Below, one piece after another: positions 33,166 to 45,720 of a DNA stretch of 64,000 bases. Position 1 is the first letter of the stretch, and each line of letters starts with the position of its first letter. Origin of the DNA: Enoplolaimus lenunculus (lineage: Eukaryota > Nematoda > Enoplea > Enoplida > Thoracostomopsidae); NCBI GenBank assembly GCA_030248215.1, contig JASANG010000519.1, positions 62,001 through 126,000 on the forward strand. Direction: 5' to 3'. Below the pieces are notes generated by a model. It did not search any database. It was not told the DNA's origin and saw only the letters and a program-made list of their open reading frames with translations. The position numbers were made by a program, and so were the translations under genes.

Positions 33166-35499
33166 CAGACGACATTAAGGGATCAGGTTCGTAACCAAAT
33201 TAGATACTACACATAATGTAATTTGGGACGCAAACCTAAATATTAGGTTTGAAGAACTTCACATGCATTTAACCTTCAAAATTTTCTGTGATTTAGAAAA
33301 TGTTAATGTAATGAAAAGTTCCACCCTTTGCTACGAACATGTTTAACATGAACAGAACACGTTTTTATTTCAAGTCCCCGAAATACTAAATGCGGTCACA
33401 GAAAACTATAGTAAATGCAGTTGTCGTACAAAAGTGTTTGGAATACTAAAATCATCTGTTGTGCCGCCTACTAAGCACAAACCGAAACTTTATGTATATA
33501 AATATTTTCTAATGAACTTATAAGTCTAATGCTAGGACCCCGTCATCGGAAATTTCTGGATCCGCTAATATAATTGCACATAACTCAAAAATTTAGCACA
33601 CATGAGCTTGTATTTTTACACCTGCATATAGTTTTGCAGAGCATTTGTATATGAATCAAATTTGTAATTGTTTACGAATACGTCGACTGCAACGTCATAT
33701 CTTTGTAACACAACTTTGTAAACTGCTGATAATACTGCTATGCTGGAAACTAATTGCAAAATGAACGGTACTAGCTCAGGTAGTTGTAGTTTATGTAGAT
33801 TGAGGTTAAATCAGCTAGTTCGAGTTTTTGTGCAAATTGAGGTTAAATCAACTAGTTCAAATTTTTCAGCAAATCTCTTTGTCATATCTACTGTTTTTGA
33901 CGCTAACTCAACTAGTTCAAGTGTTAAACGAAAATTTTTTTCTCATATTTATTGTTGTCAAACGTTTGAACCAAATAAGCTAGTCAAGGTGTTTATGCAA
34001 TTTAGAGGAAATATATGCATAAATAAAAATATACATATATTCTAAAACATTGTTTCAGACAAGGTAATCACAAAAATAAAAACTTGCAAGATAGGGAGAG
34101 ACCATACCATTTCTTGATATAATTTTAGTTCACTTTATTAGGAGCTGACAAGATAATCTAAGTACTTTCGGATAAAAATAGTAATGACTAAAAACAATGT
34201 AACAGAGTAAAAATGTTGGGTCGACTAAACCACCGACTAAAAACTGATACATTGGAAAACTTGAGATCGCCACCAGCATTCATGTTTGTGTAGTAGCTCA
34301 CTACCAAGGCCTAAAGGGATAGTAAAGATAACGGAAACGAATAGTGATCAAAATAACGGAAATGGAAATCTGATATTGAAGTATAAAAGTTTCAAAAACG
34401 GTTTTCTGCAATTACAATCGAGGCATGCAAATATTCACCGGTATTTCAAAATTTATAAAGAAAAAAATGGCGGATGCATAGAAATTTTTAAAATTTTGGG
34501 GATATCCGTTACATCCTGCGCACTACACAAGCAATAGAGGTCGCATTTGTGAATTAGATTTAAAGCCTACCGCACACTAATTCCGGATAATGGTAAAATT
34601 CAATTCCCATTTTCTATATTACGAACTAGTACCCAAGAAGAAATTCGATTCACGTTTTTGGGTGTCAATTTTGCCGGTGAGGTTGGCATCTATTTTCAAT
34701 TTCCTTTTCATTGCTATTTTATGCTTTCAATTTTGCAATCTGTTTTAGAAACTGTTTCAATTTCCCCTTATCTTCCTTTTCAAAACAGCAGTGGGAAATC
34801 GAAATTTCGTTTTTTCAAAAATGCAAATTCAATTTCCCATTACTGTTTATAAATTTTCAATTTACCACTACTTGCCACTGTCGCCATTTTCCACATATTG
34901 GGCGGAACTAAAAACGAATGACGCATAACTAAGCAGCTGAAAAACGGGTATGCGGCAAGTCGCTCACACTAGAGATCTTCACAATTTTGGGGATGCATTA
35001 CCACTAAAAGCCACACAGCCCACCACTTCACATTTATCAGCAACTATATAGCTACACGTAAAATATGCTGCCTACACACATATATAATCTATATTGTGTA
35101 GTATATTATTCACAGCATGCGTGGCACTTTGGAATAAGTATATACTAGGACAAACGTACCGCTTCACGCGCGTCTTTGAATACTAACTAGATCTTCTTTT
35201 CGTCTTTTAGAGGCAATCCGCTCTTAAAACTTGCTCATACATGGGCTAGACTCCTAACACAATTTGAAGAAGGAAAATTTTTGTAGCGTAAAGGGAAAAA
35301 TTATAAAACGAAAGGAGAAAGACTCGTGCTCGAAAAGTAAACATCAGTAACAATATTTACTAGTAATAATGAATTATTGTAACTCCAAGCATTTTATGGC
35401 TTAACAATCACAGGCAGCAATTATAAACATCATATAATCACAGTAAACGAATTAGAAAAATGTCGTTAACAAACAGCTTGAAGCCATAGTAAGCATAAG

Positions 35500-35593
35500 C
35501 TTTCGGCTATTTTTTGCGTAGACATAGGTTTAGGCTCATTCTTACACTTAGGCTTAGGAATATACTTTTATGACCCTGTTCTACACATTGGCC
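35500..35593 (+). mobile_element. TTAGGC-bearing MITE, truncated copy 8
   Basis: AAGCATAAGCTTTCGGC, TATTTTTTGCGTAGACATAG, TTACACTTAGGCTTAGG and a right end GACCCTGTTCTACACATTGG. The left end is not recognisable. Confidence 0.55.
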
Positions 35594-35738
35594 TAAAATT
35601 CGAACGCAGAAGAGAAGATGAAGACGGGCTCGGAACATTTAAAATCTACTTGACGATCAGTTGAATTACGAGCAGAACCTCAAAATGGTTTACTTGTTAC
35701 AAGCAATATAATTTTTATTGATCTTTCTTTTCATGCGT

Positions 35739-38700
35739 TTACAGTTTTTTAAGAATATCAGCAGCTTGTTCCAATGTAGAATCCTTCTTAAAAAAGCAAA
35801 ACCGTGTCCAATTTTTTGCCAAGTCTTTGTGTTCTTTGCAGTAAAATGCTGACGGCGGAATTGTAGCAAGCTTCTGAAATACGACAAGTTTGTTGTTTAA
35901 TGTTAAACTCGCTAGAAGCCGGCGAATAATGTAACATTTAAATCAAAAGTCCGCAGCAGAAATAAGCTGGAGCTATGCAGTTACGAAATTGAACAAACCA
36001 AAAAGAAACTTATTCGTGGCGTCGACACATGCAGCTTAATCAGATGGAAATGCAAAATACAAACCATTAGACTGCAGCACGTAAATTAATAACCGCGCAG
36101 TATCAAGTTTTACACCTCACCTCCGTCGATTAATGTTTCAGTTAAACATACATTACCTTTTCTCTGGTAAGCCATTTAACGAATTGAATATCTTTGGGAT
36201 CAGGTGAGCTTCCATCAATTTTTATATTATCTGTAACATAATTTATGAGTACAATCGCGTATTCTTTCCACAATTGTGTAATATTGTAAAAATTACATTT
36301 GAATAATATAGAAAAAATTATTTCGTGCGATTGCGAGACCAATTCAGACAAAATACTGCACTATAAACTATAACGATAACATTATCGGTAATATGAATCA
36401 ATTTCAACCACCTATAACAGACTGTTTTGTAACTAAACCCAGCATTTGCTTCTGTACTTACTCAAATTGCTAAAATCGGCGATCATAAAATATCCACCTT
36501 CTGGGACTATTGGTTGCATGCCAGCATCTTTGAGTAGTTGTACCAGCAAATCGCGTTTCGGTTTAAGCTCCCTTGCAATCGAACGGAAGTAACAATCAGG
36601 GGAGTCTAAGCGTTGCATTTCTAATTCAAATGCGGCTGCAACTGCTTCCTGCAAAAAAGATAATATTAAACTGTCTTCAAATTGAAAGTTTTCGGGGAAT
36701 CAATTTTAAACATATAACGGCAGTAGTAGAGGTCAGTCCACAAAATAAAACATAACACTAATTTGTATGGATGCCCGTTAGATTTTTAGAAATTAATGTG
36801 TAATTTGTTATAGTACAGAAAAGTCAAATACCTTTAACTGCCAAAGTTTTTTCACGCTAAACTAAATATTTTAAATAGAACAATACAAAAAATAGTCATC
36901 AAAATGCAAAAACTAACTTGTAAAACGGTACACGTCGTAAAAATACAGTTCTGATGTACAAACTGTAATCCTTCCAACAAATGGTAAGGACCAATTGCCC
37001 ACCCAATCTGAAAAGTATACACTTCAATACTAATAATACAATAAACTTTCCATGCAAAACTCGATTAGAATCTTACGCTTACCGCATAACACAAGATTTA
37101 TTATAATAACCCTCAATATACAAATATATTTTCACCAAAGAAAACATTTTACGACTGCAATATGAAAAAATGTTAAAGTAGAAACCAGGATGTACCTTAC
37201 AGATTTTTATGCAGCAGACTACTTTTCAGAATCAAAACCCACTTATTTTATTCAAAGTAATATAAAAACGTAAATATATAAATAACAAAACATAACAGAT
37301 CTGAGACTGACCTTCCATCCAGTAACACTAAACGATTTGCCTGCGCTTCCAATTGTGATTGTCCGATCCCACATGTCAGGTAGCGTTGCTAAAAACAAAT
37401 AAGCTGTAGTACCCCAAAGTATTTTAAAATGTAAACAAACATAAAGCTGCTTAATCGCATTTTTGTACGTAATCGTCACCACAGAAACACAGTAGGATGC
37501 TACGTCAGCCACTCACTACCGCAACCAAAACCAAAAGTAAGTGTGATTGAAATTCTATTTTAATTACAGTATAACAGCGTGCTGTAGATAAAAATTTAAC
37601 TGCCGTTGCGACAAACTCCAAATGTACAGCCAATTTATGTGAAAACAACACGAACTGCAACTAACCAAACCGAATGTGTTTGTTATCGTCATAAACCATC
37701 CACTCGTACACTTCATCTGATATCACAATGATGTCATGCTTTCGGACTAAATGAGCAATTTTCATTAATTCATCACGTTTGTACACCTGAAAGAATAAAA
37801 TATGATGTCTCAGTTTTGATACATGTAAGTAAATAAGTTATAACAAATGCGTAGTTCAACACATAAGTTAATAATCACTCGCGCTATTCTAATCAAATCT
37901 CGCACACCAACCTATTGTTTGCTTATTGTTTGCTTAACTATTTGCGGGTTAATTCTGTTTCTGGTTTGAATCAAGAGTAAAATCCAAAATACTCTTTTGA
38001 TAAAGTACATTTTTAATTCGAAGTTTATACATTGTATAAATATTTAAGATCCAACTCTATAACAATTTCGAAAAACTTCAAGCAATATTATAATACCTTT
38101 CCAGTCGGATTATTGGGATTGTTTAGAAACAAAACTTTTGTCTTCGAATTAAATTTGCTTTCGAGCTCTTCAAAGTTAAGCTTGAGGTCGTTGCTCGTGT
38201 TCAATGAGTTGTCTTGGTGCGATTCCTAAAATCAAAAGCAGCTGCGAAAACAAATCTTAAAACTACTAGTACTATACGTTAGGGATGGATATTAATATAT
38301 CGGATACGGGATCCGGATAGGGATTTTTTACCGCAAACGAATAGGAACCAGATATATAATTTGCACCTATTCATAGTTTGAAGCATTTCAGTTGCGCAAA
38401 TCATATGTTTAGAGAATACGTAATAATTATTTGTTGGTTTGCATTTATCATTTTTACTTTAAATCAAAACTTGAACTTCTTGATTGTCCAGAAATGCAAT
38501 CGCAGCAAAATGTTAAAAACGTTCTCTTGTAAAAAATCTGTTTTGTTAAATATGTGAGCTTAACTTAAAATAACCAGTGCCCAGCAGTTAATAGGTTATA
38601 AAAACTTAACCACGAAATCGTTTTCTCGCTTTTGCACATAAAACATGTCAAAAAATTGACTAGCAAACACTTCTTCCTTCAGTAAAAAGTCTTAAAAGTA

Positions 38701-40918
38701 ATCTTATTACAAATAAAACACTCCAATAAATGCATCTTTTCGGTTGTTCTTTTATAAACAGCGTTTCAGTCCAAAATGTGTATTGGAGACAAGTTGTCTT
38801 CATTCCAGCCCTAATTGCAAAAGTTACACATACAATTTTACGCAAAAGAGCAACGCAGTACTTACCAAACGCAAGGGTATAAACACTGGATTTCCACCCG
38901 CCATTCTAACGATGGGTTCGTAGCAATCATAAAACGGTTCTATTATGATGGCCTGAAACATATCAATAATAAGCAATCGATACGCAAATGAGAAAAAAGG
39001 CAACCATAATTGAATTCGTTCTTTCTAAATATTTAAAATTGTAAAAAGTGGATTAGCGCAATATGCGTTTTAAGTAATGCTTCAATTTGGCACTCTATTA
39101 TTTACTTGGTTTCAGCTATAAACTTTCATATAAAAAAGAATTACAAAACCCTTTGAACAGATCCTTGCATTATTACAAATACCGTGAACGCTACCTTATA
39201 TATGAGATTTGCACTTTATGCAATATTTTTCATTTTTTGTTTAGGTTCGTTGGAGCCAATACTTAGGTATATAATGTGATGTTGGCATATCATTTAAAAG
39301 ATGCTAACATATTTTTACATCACGTAAGTATGTACCTACTTCGTCGCCCGGATTAATCAAAGACATTGCACTATAGAATAATCCCATGTAAGCACCAACA
39401 GTGACTAGAATTTCATTCATGGGTTCGATTTGATGTCCAAGTAAATCCGAATATAAACTTCCAAGCGCTTTAACTAATCGCACGTGCCCCTAAAATTGTA
39501 TAAAGTGCTCTTGAAATGGAAACAAAGTTCTACACTTCTCAGAACACATGCTGCAACAAATCACAGAAACATTTAATTTCGTTGACCTCGGCAGACAAAT
39601 TTTAGAGCACTCGATGATTTCTGCAATTAACGCATAAATACATAACTATTGTCTCCAAACTCGAACAAGAACTTTAAATCTTTGTATATGTCTTGAAAAT
39701 TAGAATGTCAGACACGTTACGGCAATGAAGACATTGAAAAGACAGGTTATAATTCAAATTAATTTTGGTTAAAATTAAAAGCATCGAAAGGAATACATAC
39801 AAACGAGCGCGTATACTGATTGTTTTGAGGCACTGCAGCAGCACTTTGTAATGCATTAGTTACATAATCAGGAGGCGGATAATCCGGAAATCCCTAAAAA
39901 TGAAATTTATAACACCGAGTATTGTATGAATTAAGCGTGTCCAATTCACCGTGAATTTTCTGAACGATTTACCACGTTTATAAAACGCTTCCTTTTGTAG
40001 ATACAACAAAAATAATAAAGTTTTCGACCGAAAACGTCAGATGAAATACAACAGGCTTGATGTGTTTTGAGTATATTGGACAAAAACAACTTTGCAGAGA
40101 ATACCAGTTGCAAACTATTTACTTTTACTTTTTAGTGTCACACATATTCTTGTTTGATATAGTTGCGTAATCAGCATACAGTACGGGTGGCGCTGTAGTT
40201 ATCGCGCGGCACCGTTGGCGGTTTCGTAACTTCCCGTCGCCATACGAAATCGTACGTTAGTAACATGCCGACAATACCGCACGGTGACGGACGTCATTAA
40301 AAGCATAGCGCTACCCTAATGGTACGTTCCCTAGTTTCGTAGGTATGAGTTATCAGGCAAATAGGCTTTCCATTCCAAAGCAGTCAAACGGTACTACAAT
40401 ATGTGTACACTTACTATATATACAATATATAGTTTACAATTCCATAAAAGTGTCATTATTGCTAAAAGAAGCATGATCTTATATATTTCACAATACAGCC
40501 CGCATATACAAACATCAAAGTATCAAATTAACATACCTGTCCTAAATTCACGGCTTTGCATTCAGCAGCGAGTGCAGTAAACTCCACCCTTGAAAGAGAA
40601 AAACAAGATCATGATAAAACAAAACCATTAACGTAATAAAACAAGCACTGAGCTACACACTATTACCTACAATTACTGTCAGCAAGGACCGCTCGTTTGA
40701 TAATATGCACTGGGTTTCCGAGATTTCATATTCTTTGTATCAAATTATTATACATAATTTTTGATAAGACTGTGATAACGTTCTGAAAATATTTGTCAAC
40801 TGACTAGCTGACCAAATTAATAGTTCTTGCTCAATGCGCAGTTAAAATCTAAGCGTATGTACCATATGCTTTTTGTCGAGCCCTCCAGCCGGTGTGCCAT
40901 TCGATTACTTGCAGCCAT
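35739..40918 (-). CDS. KYAT1: Kynurenine/cysteine-conjugate aminotransferase, KYAT1-like, complete
   Basis: PLP-dependent class I aminotransferase that converts kynurenine to kynurenic acid and transaminates glutamine and cysteine conjugates. Twelve coding exons (complement): 40863-40918, 40537-40588, 39801-39893, 39340-39489, 38866-38952, 38097-38225, 37666-37786, 37312-37388, 36918-37007, 36462-36648, 36157-36230, 35739-35873; all joins keep frame with GT-AG sites, giving 416 residues (human KYAT1: 422). Key residues fall at the same or nearly the same numbers as in the human enzyme: Asn185 in NNPNNPTGK, Asp213 and Tyr216 in SDEVYEW, the Schiff-base Lys247 in [15 protein letters not shown], and Arg396 in [10 protein letters not shown] for the substrate carboxylate. 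No inactivating change is seen. The start ([13 protein letters not shown]) aligns with the cytosolic human start; an in-frame exon upstream could add a leader. KYAT3-like assignment is equally possible, since the two are close. Confidence 0.96.
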
Positions 40919-41111
40919 GCTCTAAAATTGAAAATTGTACCGTCAGTCAGTAGTTAGGTTTACAGTAGTAGCAATGGTATGAAACAAGCATTAACCAACT
41001 CAATATATAACTAAACACAGAACAGCTGTCAATAATATTGCTTTTTGGAAAAACAAAGACATGTGTATTAATTCTGTATAATTCACTTAAATCAAAAGAA
41101 GTTCAACATAC

Positions 41112-41147
41112 GCAGAATCTTTTGCCAATTGATCGTGGGAGTCTAAC
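41112..41147 (-). other. Candidate upstream in-frame leader exon of the aminotransferase
   Basis: On the minus strand a 36-nt segment lies between a TTTCTCCACAG acceptor and a GTATGT donor. It reads VRLPRSIGKRFC and continues, through the AGC of the next exon, straight into MAASNRM without a stop. The peptide is basic and non-acidic, as expected for a mitochondrial leader, but no upstream start exon was identified. It could equally be a 5' UTR exon. Confidence 0.4.
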
Positions 41148-42439
41148 CTGTGGAGAAAGTGACTTCTTGATAACACCAAAGGAATTAACCTAAAACACGT
41201 TTCATAATATTTTTGTGAAACCTGATCAGATATGTATGGTATACAAACCATGCAATAGACCTATGAGGCAGGACTTAGGCCAGCGTTCACGCTTAGCCAC
41301 GTACGTTTGGTATAGATAGCCTGCTACCAACAAAGGCAAAGAAACAACCGGATTTCTTTGTCAATATTTCTCAGCATCGAACATGTAAATTGTCAAAAAA
41401 CAAATAATACAACCTTCAAAACAGATATGACTTACAGGTAAGACACGAAATAACATCAATTCCCACTGCTATGCAACGTTTGATAACCATAAAAATGTTA
41501 CTACATAAGTAATTGCATTAAAATGTACACGCTAATAAAATATAGCAAATTTATACGATCACATTATTTTAAAACCTAAAATGAAAAAACATCAAAAATG
41601 TTTCTTTCGCTTTTCCCGACCAACTTATGAACAAATCAGCGGAGCGGCTAATTTCCGCACAGCAGCACCGAACCAACCGAAAGTGGAACTGGTTCTGGTA
41701 CTGCAGTTAATGGCTAACGCAACGGCACGAAAGACACCTCATTTGATGATTGAGACTTCGTATTCAGTACAAACCTCGTACTCTGTTTGGAGGCATTCGG
41801 CTCGCGAAATATTATGTACGACCGACAACTACTTTTGTGTAAACATATTTTAGTTTCAAATGAAATTACAATTATGATTACTTTGTTCCGATTCATAAGG
41901 CGGCCAGTGTACAACAGTTGGCGGAACTGGTACAGCTGCAACATAATGTTTAGCCGGCGCAGGGCCCGTTACTTTCAGCCATGCTCTGCCCCGCCGAGGC
42001 TAGATTCACTTTCCACCAAGGATTCGTCGCAACACCGAGCGCGCGAGCAAAATCTAAGTCGACCATTGTCGCGGTTGCGGTAGTTTTTTGTATTGATCCA
42101 CAACTTGCCGCCACGTTCGAGCTTTATGGATTGAAAGATACTAAAATTGAAGAGTTGAAGTGTAGATGAGTCGAATGTGTAGGTGTACAGATAGAGCGGA
42201 TATCGTTATCAATGATGAATGAATGACAACTACATTATAGTGAGTGAGCACTGAGATTATCGTCAATGAGAATTGTTGGGTCTACATCGAAATATTATCG
42301 TCTGAATACTATATATATAATATATATTTGATTAAATAAACTGGACTATCCAACGTTGAAGAAACTATTCGTTGTAAAGCAGCGGCACTGGCAGATTGGT
42401 AATACTTTTGTAAACACAAGCTAAGATTCGCTCTGTGAA

Positions 42440-42560
42440 TAAGTTAATTAGGACAGGATGCTGCGACCGTTCTGCGTACTTGAAGCTGAAAATGAAGACC
42501 AACACATTGTCAGCGCAACACGCTACCGCTGAGCCAAGCCACTGTGAGACATGCTTGTCC
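42440..42560 (-). repeat. tRNA-like unit (inverted)
   Basis: On the minus strand CAGTGGCTTGGCTCAGCGG, followed by TAGCGTGTTGCGCTGAC, is a good A-box region with a D-arm-like hairpin. A clear B box is not seen. Confidence 0.45.
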
Positions 42561-42641
42561 TGGTGCATATGCAATAAAAGCAATGCACATTGTGTTGTAC
42601 GGTCGACATATATAGTCGACGAAAAACGCAGTTGGAGAGGC

Positions 42642-42714
42642 GGGCTACGTGGCGCAGTGGTAGAGTGCTCGCTTAAGGATCCATAGGCTAAGAGTTCGAT
42701 TCCCGCTCTAGCCC
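42642..42714 (+). ncRNA. tRNA-like Pol III unit
   Basis: 73 nt starting GGGCTAC and ending CTAGCCC, so six of seven acceptor pairs form. TGGCGCAGTGG is a consensus A box and its D arm (GCGC/GTGC) closes. AGTTCGATTCC is a near-consensus B box. TTTT follows four bases after the end, the form of a Pol III terminator. The anticodon and T stems pair poorly, so this is more likely a SINE head or tRNA pseudogene than a working tRNA; an AAG or TAA anticodon cannot be assigned safely. Confidence 0.6.
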
Positions 42715-42769
42715 GCTTTTCCAGCTGCTTAGTAGAAAGGTCTGAAGTCCCAGTTCCTACCTAGACTGA

Positions 42770-42850
42770 CATGGGGGCCACGCTGTGAGCGCAGTGGTAA
42801 ACTGGCGCGCTAGGAACACGGTATCCAGTCGAAAATAAAAACGTAAGAAA
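42770..42850 (+). repeat. tRNA-like unit, second plus-strand head
   Basis: CACGCTGTGAGCGCAGTGG followed by TAAACTGGCGCGCTAGG resembles the A-box half of a tRNA, 130 bp after the unit at 42642. An A-rich tail (42830-42960) follows, as behind many SINEs. Confidence 0.4.
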
Positions 42851-42984
42851 CACCTCTTAAAATAAGAACATTAACATCTTTCCTTCATAACAAAAAAACA
42901 ATACACAATTATTTACATACAAAAAATCACAAAAAAAAGAAGCAAGTCACACCTCACAAACACTAACTAACAAAAACCACTAAA

Positions 42985-43045
42985 CAATACCCCCCCCTCC
43001 CCCCCCCCCCTCATCTCACAGCAAAAAATATCCCCTTCCCCCCCC
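42985..43045 (+). repeat. Poly-C tract
   Basis: Two runs of mostly C (around 42988-43012 and 43035-43046) follow an A-rich stretch. They lie between tRNA-like units of opposite orientation. Confidence 0.8.
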
Positions 43046-43224
43046 ACTGACAGCCACCTCAAAATCACTAATCAGCTGTATTAATTCTGTGTACGTGTTC
43101 ATTTAGTTCCGCTGAGTGTTTTGGCTTGTGCATATGTTCCTGCTACGGTTCTACATGCTGTATTAGCAGTTCTCAGATGTGCAGCATTAGCATTGGCTAG
43201 TGTCATGTACTTGCGACAGCAGGC

Positions 43225-43300
43225 CACACGGGTATCCCATGACCGACAGATTCTCACTCCAGCGCGCTACCACCGAGCCACGCCGCCTCACAATCATCTG
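43225..43300 (-). repeat. tRNA-like unit (inverted)
   Basis: On the minus strand GCGGCGTGGCTCGGTGG and TAGCGCGCTGGAGTGAG form an A-box half like those at 42440 and 42642. The B box is degenerate. Confidence 0.4.
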
Positions 43301-43639
43301 CTGAGTTTCAGGTTTTTATGCCTTATAAGAAGCTCAACCTTACGTTCGTGTATCTTGGTTCTTAATGTTTAACTGCTGCTCTATATTGTCGGGTGGGGCC
43401 CCAGTGTGCACTCTGTGCCACACTGGTGCCCACCCTCGGCGTCCCTTGAGCTCCTAGCTATGTCGTTTCCGTGGCATGCGAAGTCCAGCCGTCTCAGTCT
43501 CGATCCTAGTATCGTGATTTGTACTTAACCGGTATCTTTTTAGCCTTGCCATACTGTTGCTCATTTGTAAAACCAGTGTGCTTTAACTTTCTTGTCAAAT
43601 TCTTGTCAAACTTAGTCTGATTCCTGCCAATTTCGCTTA

Positions 43640-43955
43640 TGTCAATTACGTGTATTTTTACATATATTTCATATTGTCTTTTCAGGTACTAAAACCCCAT
43701 TTTCTGACCAAATTCTATGCGCTCAGTTCATTGCGCATCCCTATTTCTACAAATCCTTCTCCCCTTGACCCTTTTGTGCCATTTCCCACATTTCATATTT
43801 CTTGTGCTCTTATATACATTTATTTTCATGTTTTCAGGCGCCCCATTCCCGTTTCCTACTAATTTCAAGGTGCTCATTCCATTTCGCACCTCCATTTCTG
43901 CCAATTCTGCCCCGTTTGAGTCTTATTTGTCATATTTCTTTTTATGTCATTATTG
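43640..43955 (+). repeat. Imperfect tandem duplication of about 152 bp
   Basis: TTTTCAGG at 43679 and 43831 each start a unit that runs CCCCATT(T/C)(T/C)C, ACCAAATTC or ACTAATTTC, GCTCA-TTC-TT-CGCA, CTATTTCT or CCATTTCTGCC, CCCCTTTGA-type words and CATATTTCTT. The open frames across it reflect the repeat. Confidence 0.6.
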
Positions 43956-44959
43956 CGAGTATTCTAGAGGATTCTGGGAGTTGAAACGATAGCTTAGCTA
44001 GTTAAGGTGCTTAAAAAGGATTTTCTAAGTGTACGCAAATCGTAGCAGTATTCTCAGGTCGCATAAAAACGTATATTTCTGCCTTGACGGAGACATAAAA
44101 AGTAGTTAATCGGAATCAGCATATCTTACTTGATCAGAGTAGCAATTTTTAGGCCTAGGAAACGTGTACTGGTTATTTTTGTAATTTGTGGTTTGTTGTT
44201 ATTATTGTGCCCGGACGTGATTTGAGTGGCAGTCCCGTAGGCTGTGTCTGACGGATTCTGTCCATTTTTCGCTTACAAATTGCAGTTTCCCAGTACTTAT
44301 AATTTCTATAGTGCTTTTCGGCCGCATGGCCCTCGTTCAAAAGCTATAACCGTCAGAAATAGGGAAATTTGGCATCAGTGGGACTAACGGGCTTCTGTTC
44401 CATATTTTGTGTTAATTACTTGCGTGTTACTAGTAAACCGGAAAATAGCGTTGTATAGACTCACACGAGCCGTAGGAGTGTTTAAATCGTGTTTAAACTG
44501 TTCCAGGATCAACCCGAAACTAGACCATACCCGCCTTCGGATCGGTCGAAAATCCCCGTTTTTGACCAGTCCAGACCTTACATATATGAAGGCACTGCAT
44601 CTGAATGTTTTACCCGATGTGCAGGTTCAACATGACGTTTTGTATTTTACCTCCATGCATCCGCAAGTAACACCTATAATAGGGAAAGTTCTTTGAAAGG
44701 TGATACAGAGATTTCTAGACAGACTGCGGAACCAATACGCCTCGCACGTTGTGGTAAAACATTCTCATCGAAAAAAGCATGAGCACCATTAGCTAAGTGT
44801 TTACCAGTATCACTTACATTTTTTAACAATTTGTTCTAGGAGCCTAGGATGCGTTTAAACAAGAGTATGCAGCAAACTTCGATTGCAATGGCGATTCTTG
44901 GAGGAATGTCGATTTTGCATTCATTACATTAGAACTTTTTACGCAGAATGTACCCACTT

Positions 44960-45150
44960 CTGTACTGTAGTGACCCGAATAAGAGGGGCGATTCATATTT
45001 ATTTTACCTCTCCAGTGGGTACCCCCTGTTATTCGGTTACGGACTGTCATTTATTTTTAGCCCACCCACCGCCAACATTTGTTACTAATATACCCGGCAT
45101 TGCAACTATCCGTTGTATTTAACGTTTATTTGTCTTGTGTCAATAGCTTG
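44960..45150 (+). mobile_element. TACTGTAGTGACCCG element, copy 2 (most complete)
   Basis: TGTACTGTAGTGACCCGAAT, AAGAGGGGCGATTCATATTT, CCTCTCCAGTGGGTACCCC, CTGTTATTCGGTTACGGAC, AGCCCACCCACCGCC, and an end TTATTTGTCTTGTGTCAATA. The same blocks in the same order occur inverted at 15660-15964 and, truncated, at 56224. Non-coding. Confidence 0.7.
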
Positions 45151-45439
45151 TTTATGTCAACGGAACTAATCAGACAATTGCTTGCTAAACTCTCTTACCA
45201 ACAGTGCCCTACCTAACTTTCAGTTCTTAGTCTTACAAATTCCTGTTTTGTGACTTCTCAACCAATTTTAAAACGCTTGGCACAAAATTTTGGCAACCAA
45301 GGTTTAAGATAACCCTAACACGTTTTCGTTTAGGGGTAACCCTCAGACTTGGCACGCAAATTTTTGTGTCAAGGCTCAGGGTAAGCTTAGCCCCTTCCGA
45401 ACGTTTGGGAGTGTTTTTAAGAACATAAACAAACAGTAG

Positions 45440-45720
45440 ACTCTCATATTAAAGGACCTCGAATCTGGAATAGTCGCCTAGACACAAATGAAATTGTCTT
45501 AAAATTTGAAGACTCATACTGTCTTAAATTTCCAAGACATAAATGTGTCGTATTTCAGACAATAATAGCGGTAAATGGCTCAGAAATTCGTGCGTGAAAT
45601 GGTTACAACATGAATGTCTTATATTCAACAAATTGCTATGACTAGCTTTATAAGACACAAATTTATTCCTTTCAAGTATTAGTTGTCATATTCAAGAATT
45701 AACTTCTAATTTTAGTGCAC
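45440..45720 (+). repeat. AAGACA/TGTCTT word array
   Basis: GACACAAATGAAATTGTC, GTCTTAAATTTCCAAGAC, ATAAATGTGTCGTATTTCAG and TATAAGACACAAATTTATT show the word AAGACA(C/T)AAAT and its reverse complement repeated in both orientations. Confidence 0.5.

Larger units (their letters stand above)
32435..35738. other. Intergenic tract between the fusogen and aminotransferase genes
   Basis: It holds a tandem repeat (32885-33165), a patch of CTCAACTAGTTCAA words (33800-33930) that makes a false 101-codon frame, a CGGAAACG patch near 34330, a tract of CAATTTCC words (34570-34870) and a TTAGGC element remnant (35500-35593). No gene is supported. The two genes converge on this interval, so it should hold both 3' ends. 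Confidence 0.6.

Noticed and set aside
33740-34045. 101-codon plus-strand frame with Asn/Ser/Cys words
   Set aside because: It follows repeated CTCAACTAGTTCAA words; no signal peptide, motif or splice support.
43650-43992. Overlapping plus-strand frames with Phe/Pro-rich peptides
   Set aside because: They mirror the imperfect 152-bp tandem duplication.
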